NCBI GenBank assembly: GCA_963743325.1
Contig: CAVUOZ010000008.1
Coordinates: 434,001 to 498,000 of the forward strand
Direction: 5' to 3'
DNA: 64,000 nt
Origin: DATFVA01 sp963743325
GTDB taxonomy: Bacteria; Bacteroidota; Ignavibacteria; Ignavibacteriales; Ignavibacteriaceae
The translations under genes were made by a program, and so were the position numbers. Below, one piece after another: positions 26,217-35,168 of the stretch (position 1 is the first letter of the stretch; every line of letters starts with the position of its first letter). The notes beneath the pieces are model-generated. The model saw nothing but the letters and a program-made list of their open reading frames with translations, did no database searches and was not told the origin of the DNA.

Positions 26217-29200
26217 TTGAAACACATTTGCTTACTGACTCTGATCTGCATATCTGTTCTTATGATATCAGGTTCGGACTATTTATTTGGTCAGAAACAG
26301 CAGCATAACCGCGGGATTGAAATCTCTCCGGATGAATCTGAACAATTTATCACCCATAATAATATGAGGGTGAACTTTAAAACCGGTGTTCCGGCTGCAG
26401 TTTATCTGCTTAACTACACGGTGAATCCTGATTCTCCTGAAAAAATGGCAAGACAGTTTTTACAGGAAAATCATTCTATGCTTCATCTAAAAACTGATTT
26501 AAGCGATTTAAGATATGCAGGAACGAGGGAAACCCCGGGCGGTTATCATGTTCACTTCGCACAATACATAGGGGATTTTCCGGTAGATAAATCGACAATC
26601 AATGTTACAATTAACAGAAATAATAAAGTTGTATTTCTGATGAACGGGTATAAGGTTCAGTACGGATCTAAAAACATAATGGATTTGGAAAACCTTAGAG
26701 TTTCTTCAGATGACGCGCTAATAACAGCTAAAAATTACCTTGGCGTTACTCAGATTAATTATCAGAAAAAGGAGACGGTTGTTTATTATAACAAAGGACA
26801 ATTCGTACCGGTACAGAAAATCAACATTGTTCCTTCTGAAGGATTGACCGGCGACTGGGAAGTACTGGTCGATGCTCATTCAGGTGAAATCATTAAAGCT
26901 GTCGATAACGCCTGCTATTATTACGGAGGGAAAGACGGAATAAATAATGTTGACGGCGACGGATGGGTTTTTGATCCTGATCCTATTACCCACGCAACAA
27001 CTACTTACGGCTCAACCGGCTTTGTCGATAATAACGATGCTGATTCAGATTCTTTGACCGCTAACCTTGAGGACCGGGTTTTACACGATATCACTTTTGA
27101 CGGCAGCGTGTATTCTTTAGTCGGACCGTATGCAGAGATAAAAGATTTTGAAGCGCCTTTTACAGGATTACACACCAATACTTCAAGTGATTTTCATTTC
27201 ACAAGAAGCAGCGATAACTTCGAACCGGTAAATACCTACTTCCATATCGATCAGTCGATGAGATATATCAATGAAAACCTCGGATTTACTCTGATGCCTT
27301 TCCAGTACAGCGGCGGCGTCAGGTTTGATCCGCATGGCTTAAGCGGTGATGATAATTCTCATTATATTCCTTCAACCGGCAGCATAGCTTACGGTGACGG
27401 CGGGGTTGATGATGCTGAGGACTTCGGTGTGATCACTCACGAATTAGGACACGGACTTGCACGACTGGCTGACATCCGGGAATCTTTCCCAGGTTGAGGG
27501 ATTGAGTGAAGGCTGCGGCGATTACTGGGCATCTTCTTATTTAAGAAGCACAGGGTACTGGACACCTTCCGACCCTGCTTACAACTGGGTATTTGTCTGG
27601 GATGGTCACAATCCTTTCTGGCCTGGAAGAATTACAAATTATACTGCTCATTATCCTGAAGGATTAACAGGAACTATCCACACAGACGGACAGATGTGGG
27701 CTTCATCTTTAATGTCTATCTATGATCTAATCGGCCGCCAGGCAACAGATAGTGATTTTCTTGAAGGACTTTCAATGACTAATTCAGGTACGAATCAGCA
27801 GGATGCTGCTTATGCATTTATGTCTGCCGACCAGTTACTTTATGGCGGCGTGAATCTTCCTTCTATTACACAGGTTTTCCAGGACAGAGGTTATATCGAA
27901 TCTGCTGTTACAGCCGATTTCACTGCTGATGTTACCGGAGGACAGGCTCCTTTAACTGTACAGTTTACAGACCTTTCTGTCGCAATTTCCGGAAATATAG
28001 TTTCCTGGGAATGGGATTTTAATAATGACGGTACTGTTGATTCCTACGAGCAGAACCCAAACTGGACTTATACTGATAACGGAAGCTATACAGTAAAGCT
28101 TACTGTATCAGACGGAACAGAAACTGATTCTGAAATAAAACAGGATTATATTTCTGTTAACAGCGGAGTATTTGTCTGGGAAGGCGAGGCTAATGGTGCT
28201 AATTACAGCGGTGCATTTATCAGGGATTATTATCAGTCGCTTGGTTATGATGTTGTATATTCTTCATCTCCTGCTCTGCCATCCTCTTTGCAGGGTTATG
28301 ATGCTGCCTTTCTGTCGTTCGGAAATTTTGGAGGAGGTAATAATACACCCCTCGATGATCCGGGTGCTGCAGTAATTGCAGATTATTTACAAAACGGGGG
28401 AGCTGTTTATCTTGAAGGCGGAGATGCACTGGGTTATGATCAGAGCAGTAATATAACACTATTAAACCTGTTTGGTCTGGCTTCAGCATCTGATGGTTCG
28501 TCAGGCGGAACGCCGGTGACTGATCTGCAGGGACAAACCGGGGCTTTAACTGAAGGGATGAATTTTACAGGTTCATCGCAGCCCGATAATACCTGGATTG
28601 ATCTATATACTCCAAATGCCGGCGGGGCCCTTGCATTCATTCAAACTGGTGTGGGTAATGTTGGAGTTCAGAATTCAGGCAGCTCGGGACAAAGGACATT
28701 CTGTTTCTCATACGCGTTAGGTTATCTTACAGATGGTTCCTCTCCGACCACTAAAGCCGATCTGCTTAACCAGATAGCTGGTTTCTTTAATTTGCCGATT
28801 CCCGTAGAATTGATTTCTCTCACTGCAAATGTTGTTAATGATGAAGTACAGCTGAACTGGCAGACTGCAACAGAAACAAACAACCGGGGATTTGAAATAG
28901 AAAGAAGTTCTGACAATAAGGCTTTTTCTAAAATAGGTTTTGTTCCCGGAAGAGGTACAACAACAGAAAAATCGGCATATACTTACTATGATAAGAATGC
29001 CGCCGAAGGGAAAATCTATTATAGATTAAAACAGATTGATTTCGATGGAACTTCAGCATATTCCGGAACAGTCGAAATCAGTTTTTCTGTTCCCGTTGAA
29101 TTCAGTCTTTCTCAGAATTATCCAAATCCGTTCAATCCGTCCACAAAAATTAAATTCGGTCTTGCAGCTGATTCAAAAGTGTCCGTTAAGGTGTTCAACC

Positions 29201-29373
29201 TGCTTGGTCAGCAAGTAGCCGAACTATTAAATGGTGAATATGCAGCCGGAAGACATGAAATCAATTTTAATGCAGGTATGTTATCAAGCGGAATTTATTT
29301 TTATGTAATAAATGCAGAAGGAAAAGACGGCAGCAGCTTCACTTCAACTAAAAAGATGACTTTAATGAAATAG
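26217..29373 (+). pseudogene. Frameshifted secreted metallopeptidase (M36/thermolysin-like) with PKD and T9SS domains
   Basis: Two overlapping frames (26217-27497 and 27457-29373) together encode one protein of about 1050 residues. The start is a TTG at 26217 with AAAGGG upstream, giving a signal peptide (SDYLFGQ). The N-terminal part contains an FTP/PepSY propeptide. The zinc motif HELGH (near residue 408 of the first frame) is followed by divergent residues and a stop, whereas the second frame continues with HDWLTSGNLSQVEGLSEGCGDYWA, which holds the third zinc ligand Glu. Removing one base around 27456-27459 (CTTGCAC) restores a continuous frame. Downstream are a PKD-like domain and a T9SS type A sorting domain (SQNYPNPFNPSTKIKF ... 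STKKMTLMK). Either a true mutation, a sequencing error or recoding explains the break. Confidence 0.85.
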
Positions 29374-29394
29374 TATCAAATGATACCGGAAATG

Positions 29395-29421
29395 GGCGCC
29401 TGGTTACGGCGCCTTTTTTTT
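29395..29421 (+). terminator. Rho-independent terminator of the metallopeptidase gene
   Basis: GGCGCC (29395-29400) and GGCGCC (29408-29413) pair around a 7-base loop and are followed directly by eight T's. It lies 22 bases past the stop codon at 29373. Confidence 0.85.
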
Positions 29422-29465
29422 AGGAATCTCTCCGATTACCGAACAACTACCCCCTATCAAACAGC

Positions 29466-29509
29466 CATCTAACGGCCTACAAACGGCCATCTAACGGCCA
29501 TCAGACTGT
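29466..29509. repeat. Tandem array with 11-bp period (CATCTAACGGC type)
   Basis: Four consecutive 11-mers: CATCTAACGGC, CTACAAACGGC, CATCTAACGGC and the degenerate CATCAGACTGT. The conserved core is AACGGC and the first half varies. The same units recur at 61088-61131, and another 11-bp-period array of different sequence is near 55192. It lies between the terminator of the upstream gene and the TrmB-family gene. Confidence 0.8.
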
Positions 29510-29792
29510 ATCTGATTATAGACTAATTCCGTATTCCCCCTTCACAGAGCTTATCCTTTATCGCCCGGTGTTAACCGGAAACTGAAGGATCGTCCGATTA
29601 AAACCGTATAAATTCGGCAATTTTTGACGTTTTTATTCTTAATATCCTTGTTTCAGCTAGTATTAAACCCGATCAGTACAAATCTTAATATTTATCTTGA
29701 CTCAATGGCGGCTTTTTATTAAGTTGTAACCCCGTTAGAGGGTTAATTAGATATAATTATACCCCTTACTGGTAAAAGTAATAAAACTCTTT

Positions 29793-30656
29793 ATGGATAA
29801 TTCAAAATATCTACCTGAATTTATGGAAGTTGGCCTCACAGAAAGGGAAGCCAAAATCTATATGACACTTTTGAGCGGACGGATGTTCACAGCCGCAGAT
29901 TTACAGAACGCAGTTGATATTCCCAGAACCAAAATTTATGAGGTTCTGAATAAGATGGTTAGCCGGAATATCGTCACTGAGAAAAAACTCGGTAAGAACA
30001 AAATGTATGAAGCCATTGAACCCAGGCTGGCAATGGAAAGGATATATGAAACCTACAAGAATGATCTGAAGCAAAAAAGGGAACTCATAGATCAATTATC
30101 TGAAGTTTTTACTCCTATTTTCGAAAACAGTAAAGCAATTATCAATCCATTGGATTTTATTGACGTGATGGAAGAAAAGACCCAGATTCATAAAAGATAT
30201 ATTAAGAGCGTTAGTAATACTAAAATTGAAATGCTAACTTTTAATAAAGGACCTTATGCCAGTGATAATAGTGAAAGATTGAAAGAGCAGGAAGATGAAG
30301 AAGCTAAATTTCTGAAAAGAGGAGGTACTTCCAAAGGTATTTATCAGTTTAAAGAGTTTGATGAAATCGGCTGGTTATATGAGTCAGTAAAAAAATCTGT
30401 CCGGGACGGTGAAAAAGCGAGAGTTGTAGATAGTCTTCCCATCAAAATGTTAATTTTTGATGATGAGAAAGTCATGTTTCCACTTGAACAGCCGATCAAA
30501 ACATCGAATGATTTAACAATGATCTATATCGAGCACAAACAGCTCGCCTCTGCCTGCAGAATATTATTTGATCATATGTGGAATAGCGGGATCGATTTTG
30601 AAGAAATTGAAAAAACTTATGCGGTGGAAAAGAATCTTGATGTTAAGATGAATTGA
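29793..30656 (+). CDS. TrmB-family transcriptional regulator
   Basis: Residues 1-75 form a winged-helix domain of TrmB type (EVGLTEREAKIYMTLLSGRMFTAADLQNAVDIPRTKIYEVLNKMVSRNIVTEKK). The remainder has a coiled-coil linker (EAIEPRLAMERIYETYKNDLKQKRELIDQL) and a C-terminal effector-like domain. TrmB regulators are common in archaea and in a few bacterial groups, where they sense sugars or other metabolites. It precedes the Omp28/T9SS/TlpA cluster by 106 bases on the same strand and is its likely regulator (inference). There is no clear ribosome-binding site. Confidence 0.85.
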   Translation: MDNSKYLPEFMEVGLTEREAKIYMTLLSGRMFTAADLQNAVDIPRTKIYEVLNKMVSRNIVTEKKLGKNKMYEAIEPRLAMERIYETYKNDLKQKRELIDQLSEVFTPIFENSKAIINPLDFIDVMEEKTQIHKRYIKSVSNTKIEMLTFNKGPYASDNSERLKEQEDEEAKFLKRGGTSKGIYQFKEFDEIGWLYESVKKSVRDGEKARVVDSLPIKMLIFDDEKVMFPLEQPIKTSNDLTMIYIEHKQLASACRILFDHMWNSGIDFEEIEKTYAVEKNLDVKMN

Positions 30657-30743
30657 AATAGGTTCAATTTTAACCTTGAACATGATTTGTATTTCAGATT
30701 GCTGAAAGAATGTTTAACTTATTAGTTAAGAGGAGATATTAAA

Positions 30744-30770
30744 ATGCAGGAATTACGGCGACATGAATAA
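30744..30770 (+). CDS. Candidate 8-residue leader peptide
   Basis: An ATG preceded by a strong AGAGGAGA opens an 8-codon frame (MQELRRHE) whose TAA overlaps the first codons of the Omp28-like gene (ATG at 30763, TAA at 30768-30770). The best ribosome-binding site in the area thus serves the leader, while the main gene has none of equal strength. Translation of the leader could load or couple ribosomes to the main gene. Confidence 0.4.
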   Translation: MQELRRHE

Positions 30771-31581
30771 GGTTCTACTTTTAGTAATATGCGGACTCTT
30801 TTTTTATAGTTGTAGCACAAACCCGCCTACTTCACCGGAAAGCATTTCATACCCCGCAGGTAAAATAATTGCCTCGGCTACAATTAATCTTGAACCATCA
30901 AATACACCGGCTGATAAAGTAGTTCTGCTGGAAGATTTTGCGAATGTTAGCTGTGTTCCCTGTGTTACCTCGAACCAGATAATTGAATCATTATTGAACG
31001 GAGCGTACGCAAATAAGATTGCCGTGGTTAAATTTCCTACTAATTTTCCATCTCCCAACGATCCGTTTTATCTTTCTAATTCTTCAATTTGTGATGCAAG
31101 AATGTCTTATTATAATATAATTTTTGCACCCACAATAATTGTGGACGGCACTTTAAGACCCAGTGCAACTGATTCGGTTAAAGTAAAAGAGAAGATAGAT
31201 GAAAGAGTAATGGTTACCGCCCCATTCAGTATTATTATTGAAAAAAGTTTTCAGGACAGCAGCTTGATAGTAAATATTAATGTCCGGGCTGTGAACCTCG
31301 CCGGAATAAATTTAAATGAACTTGTGCTGAATACTATTATAACAGAAAATGATATAGAATTTGATGAAGCCCCCGGATCGAATGGTGAAAAAATATTTTA
31401 TAATGTACTGAGGAAAATACTCCCTACAGATAACGGAATTTCTTTTACTGCTTTATCGGATACTACGCTTGGCTGGCAGACGGACTTATTATCTACCTGG
31501 AATCCCGATAATTTACATGTGGTTACATTTATACAGAATGTTCAGACAAAGGAGGTTCTTCAGGCAGGTGCTGATTATTAG
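30763..31581 (+). CDS. Omp28-related lipoprotein with thioredoxin-fold CxxC
   Basis: A lipoprotein signal (FFYSCS, lipidated Cys17) is followed by an Omp28-type domain: VVLLEDFANVSCVPCVTSNQIIESL with a CVPC motif (C64, C67), and FAPTIIVDGT, where a cis-proline lies as in thioredoxins. The C-terminal half is a beta-sandwich. Omp28-like proteins were first described as outer-membrane surface proteins in Porphyromonas. The CxxC suggests a redox role in the envelope. It is the first member of a five-gene cluster in which two further genes carry CxxC thioredoxin folds. Confidence 0.85.
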   Translation: MNKVLLLVICGLFFYSCSTNPPTSPESISYPAGKIIASATINLEPSNTPADKVVLLEDFANVSCVPCVTSNQIIESLLNGAYANKIAVVKFPTNFPSPNDPFYLSNSSICDARMSYYNIIFAPTIIVDGTLRPSATDSVKVKEKIDERVMVTAPFSIIIEKSFQDSSLIVNINVRAVNLAGINLNELVLNTIITENDIEFDEAPGSNGEKIFYNVLRKILPTDNGISFTALSDTTLGWQTDLLSTWNPDNLHVVTFIQNVQTKEVLQAGADY

Positions 31582-31665
31582 ATTTTTATTGAACAATTAA
31601 TCAACCCGGATCGGTAATTAACATTTCAGATCCGGTGAACTATAAACCTAAATCAGGGTGAGAAT

Positions 31666-33744
31666 ATGAAACATATCTATACCTTTCTGTTTATCCTACT
31701 TCTTCCTGTTGCTCTGTCTGCTCAGGAATATCTGAGTACAGATTTTTCCGGTAGCTTTCCTCCAACCGGATGGACAATAGATGCACATGCTGGTAACTGG
31801 TCCGGCAATAATTCAAATAATGCCGGGGGTGTTGCTCCGGAAGCTCGTTTAAATTATGATCCAACATTTACAGGAGATTCACGATTAATTTCTCCTGCAA
31901 TTAATTTAACCGGGGTTACAGCATTAAAAGTTAAATTTAGGCATATGCTTGATCATTACACATCTCCGTACACAATTGGAGTTGCTACCAGATCAGGCGG
32001 CGGATCCTGGAATACAGTATGGTCTGTAAATCCAACCGCCAGCATTCCTGCTACCCAGGAGATAGTTACTATTAATAATAGTGATGTCGGTGCAGTAGAC
32101 TTCCAGATTTGCTGGTTCTTCAGTGGCTATTCTTATAATCTTAACTATTGGTATATTGATGATATCAGTCTTTTTACTCCACTTGCACATGATGCAATGG
32201 TTAAGAGTATAGATATCGATAATCAGTATGTCCCTGGAACTACTTTTACCCCGCAAGCGACCTTAAAGAATTTCGGCACAAATACTGAAACCTTTGATGC
32301 AACCTGTACAATAAAAATCAGCGGATCGGTTGTATATAATCAGACCTGTGCCCCCGTTACCCTTGCTCCTGATGCTGAAGAGACAGTCTCATTTTCTGAT
32401 TATACTGCATCTTCGGCAAATGAACTTTTTGAAATGACCGTTACCACAAATCTTACCGGCGATCTTGATCCTGCCAATGATTCCATGTCAAAATGGTTCA
32501 ATACATATACAACAGAAAGAGATATGGTTCTGGTTGAAATCGGAACAGGTACATGGTGCCAATATTGCCCCGGCGCTGCATTGGGTGCTGATGATATGAT
32601 ATCCAATGGCTGCGCAGTTGCAGTAATTGAAAATCACAATGGAGATCCATTTGCATATACAGGTTCGAATGCCCGTAATACTTATTATAGCATCCCAGGA
32701 TACCCCACGGCAATATTCGATGGCCAGCAGCAGTTCGTTGGCGGAGATCATACACTAAGTATGTATCAATATTATTTACCGATTTATGAAAGCAGGGAGC
32801 CGATAAATACAGCTTATTCAATAAGTATTTTCGGTGATCATTCAGGCAGCGATTATAACCTGACTGTAAGAGTTCACAAGCTTGCTACTACTCCTCCTTA
32901 CAATAATATCGTTCTGCAGCTTGCACTTACTGAATCGGAAATACAATACATCTGGCAGGGACAGGATCATCTGAATTTTGTAAGCCGTGTAATGTCCCCT
33001 GATCATAACGGCACACTGCTGGATTTCAGCTCAGGTGATGTACAGGATATAAACCTCAGCTTCACAATGGGATCTGACTGGGTTGGTGATAATTGTGAAC
33101 TTGTAGCTTTTATTCAGAACAATGATAATAAAGAGATCCTGCAGGGATCAAAACTGCCTCTTCCTGAACTTGCGCCATTACCTGTAGAGTTAACCTCGTT
33201 CACTTCAACTGCTTCCGCAGAAGGTGTTACACTGATGTGGACTACCGCAAGTGAAATAAATAACCATGGTTTTGAAGTTGAAAGATCTTATGATGGAAAT
33301 ATTTTTGCGAATATTGGTTTTGTAAACGGGCAGGGTACTTCAACCGAAATACATAACTACTCATTTACAGATAAACCTGGAAACAGCTCCAGTGGTATTT
33401 TCTACTATAGATTGAAACAGGTTGACATGAACGGACAGTCCACTTACAGCCAGGTACTAACTGTGAAATTTGATATTCCCACAGTGTTCAGTCTTTCTCA
33501 GAATTTCCCGAATCCGTTTAACCCTACAACTACAATCAAGTATACAGTTCCTCAGAACGGACCTGTTACAATTAAGCTGTATGATATAACCGGCAGGGAA
33601 GTTTCAACACTTGTTAATGAAGTAAAATCAGTTGGATCATATGATCTTAAATTTGATGCATCAGGATTAGCTTCAGGAGTTTATATCTATAGAATGATCG
33701 CAAAAGACTTCGTTTCAGTCAAAAAAATGAGTATATTAAAGTAA
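31666..33744 (+). CDS. Secreted T9SS protein with jelly-roll and Omp28/thioredoxin-like domains
   Basis: After a signal peptide (LSAQEYLS), residues about 20-175 form a jelly-roll of the 'choice-of-anchor J/cleaved adhesin' type (TDFSGSFPPTGWTIDAHAG ... YWYIDDISLF). A linker follows, then an Omp28-like thioredoxin domain with CQYC (C298, C301) in IGTGTWCQYCPGA and YPTAIFDG as cis-proline region. The C-terminus is a T9SS type A sorting domain (SLSQNFPNPFNPTTTIKY ... VKKMSILK). A surface-anchored or secreted protein with thiol-redox function is implied. It is 84 bases downstream of the Omp28 lipoprotein. Confidence 0.88.
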   Translation: MKHIYTFLFILLLPVALSAQEYLSTDFSGSFPPTGWTIDAHAGNWSGNNSNNAGGVAPEARLNYDPTFTGDSRLISPAINLTGVTALKVKFRHMLDHYTSPYTIGVATRSGGGSWNTVWSVNPTASIPATQEIVTINNSDVGAVDFQICWFFSGYSYNLNYWYIDDISLFTPLAHDAMVKSIDIDNQYVPGTTFTPQATLKNFGTNTETFDATCTIKISGSVVYNQTCAPVTLAPDAEETVSFSDYTASSANELFEMTVTTNLTGDLDPANDSMSKWFNTYTTERDMVLVEIGTGTWCQYCPGAALGADDMISNGCAVAVIENHNGDPFAYTGSNARNTYYSIPGYPTAIFDGQQQFVGGDHTLSMYQYYLPIYESREPINTAYSISIFGDHSGSDYNLTVRVHKLATTPPYNNIVLQLALTESEIQYIWQGQDHLNFVSRVMSPDHNGTLLDFSSGDVQDINLSFTMGSDWVGDNCELVAFIQNNDNKEILQGSKLPLPELAPLPVELTSFTSTASAEGVTLMWTTASEINNHGFEVERSYDGNIFANIGFVNGQGTSTEIHNYSFTDKPGNSSSGIFYYRLKQVDMNGQSTYSQVLTVKFDIPTVFSLSQNFPNPFNPTTTIKYTVPQNGPVTIKLYDITGREVSTLVNEVKSVGSYDLKFDASGLASGVYIYRMIAKDFVSVKKMSILK

Positions 33745-33751
33745 TTAATTT

Positions 33752-33769
33752 GGGGCGCTCTGGCGCCCC
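33752..33769 (+). terminator. GC-rich hairpin, weak terminator
   Basis: GGGGCGC (33752-33758) and GCGCCCC (33763-33769) pair around a TCTG loop and are followed by TCTTAATTT, so the T-tract is imperfect. It may attenuate rather than fully stop transcription between 33744 and the next gene. Confidence 0.6.
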
Positions 33770-33812
33770 TCTTAATTTGACTATAAATTATTTCAAAGTA
33801 TAGGGCATTCGT

Positions 33813-34550
33813 ATGAAAAAAAGATTCACCATTTTTTTGTTATTAATTTTTGCTATTCCTTTTATGCAATATCACGCACAGGATATTGAGGTTATAAGGG
33901 GAGACAGTGTGGTGTTTGGTTCACCCGGGGATGAGTTAGTACTTTATACTCATATTGTAAATATCTCACCAGTCGACCAGGTTGTATTCCTCGTCAGAAG
34001 TGAAGAGACAATACCAGGTGACTGGACATCTTCACTTTGCTTCGGTGATTTATGTTTCCCTCCTAATTATGACAGTGTAGCCACTGATGCAGGGTTTTCA
34101 TTGGATCCGGTACATGCCGGGGATACTGTTGAAGCTTCGGTTCATTTTTTTACTAGTGATACTTCACAGGGAACCGGACACGTGCAGCTACAGATAGGGT
34201 CAGCTCATAATCCCGGTGCAAGAACCATAATTAATTTAACAGCTTCAACAGAACCTTCTGCTGTGGTAAAGGAAGATAATGAAATAAAGGATTTTAAAAT
34301 ATATCAGAATTATCCGAATCCGTTTAACCCATCAACCAAAATATCATTTGTAATACCGCAAAGATCCAGTGTTAGTCTGAAGGTTTATAATATTACCGGA
34401 ACTGAGATTGCAACATTAGTGAATGAAGTCAAGGACCCCGGGGCATACAGCATAAACTTTAATGCTGAAAAATTATCTTCAGGCGTTTATTTCTACAAAA
34501 TCACTGCAGGAAAATTTTCTTCTGTAAGGAAAATGATTTTAATAAAGTAA
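33813..34550 (+). CDS. Small T9SS type A sorting-domain protein
   Basis: The 245-residue product has a signal peptide (FMQYHAQ), about 130 residues of beta-rich Omp28/FN3-like sequence (IEVIRGDSVVFGSPGDELVLYTHIV, SVHFFTSDTSQGTGHVQLQIG) and a T9SS type A C-terminal domain (IYQNYPNPFNPSTKISF ... VRKMILIK). It is exported and likely remains at the surface. It lies between the Omp28-type T9SS protein and the TlpA-like gene. Its specific role is unknown. Confidence 0.82.
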   Translation: MKKRFTIFLLLIFAIPFMQYHAQDIEVIRGDSVVFGSPGDELVLYTHIVNISPVDQVVFLVRSEETIPGDWTSSLCFGDLCFPPNYDSVATDAGFSLDPVHAGDTVEASVHFFTSDTSQGTGHVQLQIGSAHNPGARTIINLTASTEPSAVVKEDNEIKDFKIYQNYPNPFNPSTKISFVIPQRSSVSLKVYNITGTEIATLVNEVKDPGAYSINFNAEKLSSGVYFYKITAGKFSSVRKMILIK

Positions 34551-34562
34551 CAGAAATTTTTT

Positions 34563-34596
34563 GGACTGTTCCTGTAATCAAATTACGGAACAGTCT
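34563..34596. other. Strong hairpin between the small T9SS gene and the TlpA-like gene
   Basis: GGACTGTTCC (34563-34572) pairs with GGAACAGTCT (34587-34596) and extends with GTAA/TTAC past a single bulged T, a roughly 14-bp stem. No T-tract follows on either strand, so it is more likely an RNA processing or stability element than a terminator. Confidence 0.55.
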
Positions 34597-34631
34597 CCTG
34601 CATAAGTATAAAATTGAACACGGAGTAATGA

Positions 34632-35138
34632 ATGAAAAAACTAATAGTAATACCATTATTTCTTCTTTTTGTACTGAATCTGTTTGCTCAGGCGCAGGAG
34701 GAGCAGACGGGCAGGAGTGCCCCTGATTTTAAACTTGAAAATGTTGATGGTAAGTATGTTTCGCTGAAAGATGAATTAGGCGATGGACCGGTTTTATTAA
34801 GTTTCTGGGCCACCTGGTGCAAACCCTGTATCGAAGAATTGACTAAGTACAAGGATATTTATGAGGAATATAAGGATAAAGGATTCAAGGTTCTTGCTAT
34901 TTCAACCGACGATGAAAGAACTGTTGCAAAGGTAAAACCTTTTGTCAAATCCAAGAACTATCCGTTTATGATATTACTGGATACTAATTCAGAGGTAGCA
35001 CGTAAATTTTATGCGCAGAATGTACCTTATTCTGTTCTAATTGATAAGACAGGCAATATAGTATATACGCACCTCGGGTATATGAAAGGGGATGAGCTTA
35101 AAATGAAAAATAAAATAGATGAGCTTATTAAGAAATAA
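34632..35138 (+). CDS. TlpA/ResA-type periplasmic thioredoxin
   Basis: A signal peptide (NLFAQAQ) precedes a single thioredoxin-fold domain with SAPDFKLENVDGKYVSLKD, the active site WCKPC (C63, C66) in FWATWCKPCIEEL, and the cis-proline in NVPYSVLIDKTG. It probably reduces disulfides of exported partners. The two Omp28-type proteins upstream, which carry CVPC and CQYC, are natural candidate partners. GGAG precedes the start, where ATGAATGA allows an overlapping start choice. The DUF6029-like gene begins 30 bases after its stop, supporting an operon. Confidence 0.92.
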   Translation: MKKLIVIPLFLLFVLNLFAQAQEEQTGRSAPDFKLENVDGKYVSLKDELGDGPVLLSFWATWCKPCIEELTKYKDIYEEYKDKGFKVLAISTDDERTVAKVKPFVKSKNYPFMILLDTNSEVARKFYAQNVPYSVLIDKTGNIVYTHLGYMKGDELKMKNKIDELIKK

Positions 35139-35168
35139 ACCTCTCCTTCCAATTACCGGGTTTTAATA

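Noticed and set aside
26217..29373. Two separate genes (26217-27497 and 27457-29373)
   Set aside because: The second begins inside the zinc-binding domain without a usable start and the two parts form one known domain order, so they are one broken gene.
29466..29509. CRISPR array
   Set aside because: The repeat unit is only 11 bp with no spacers of constant length and no cas genes nearby.
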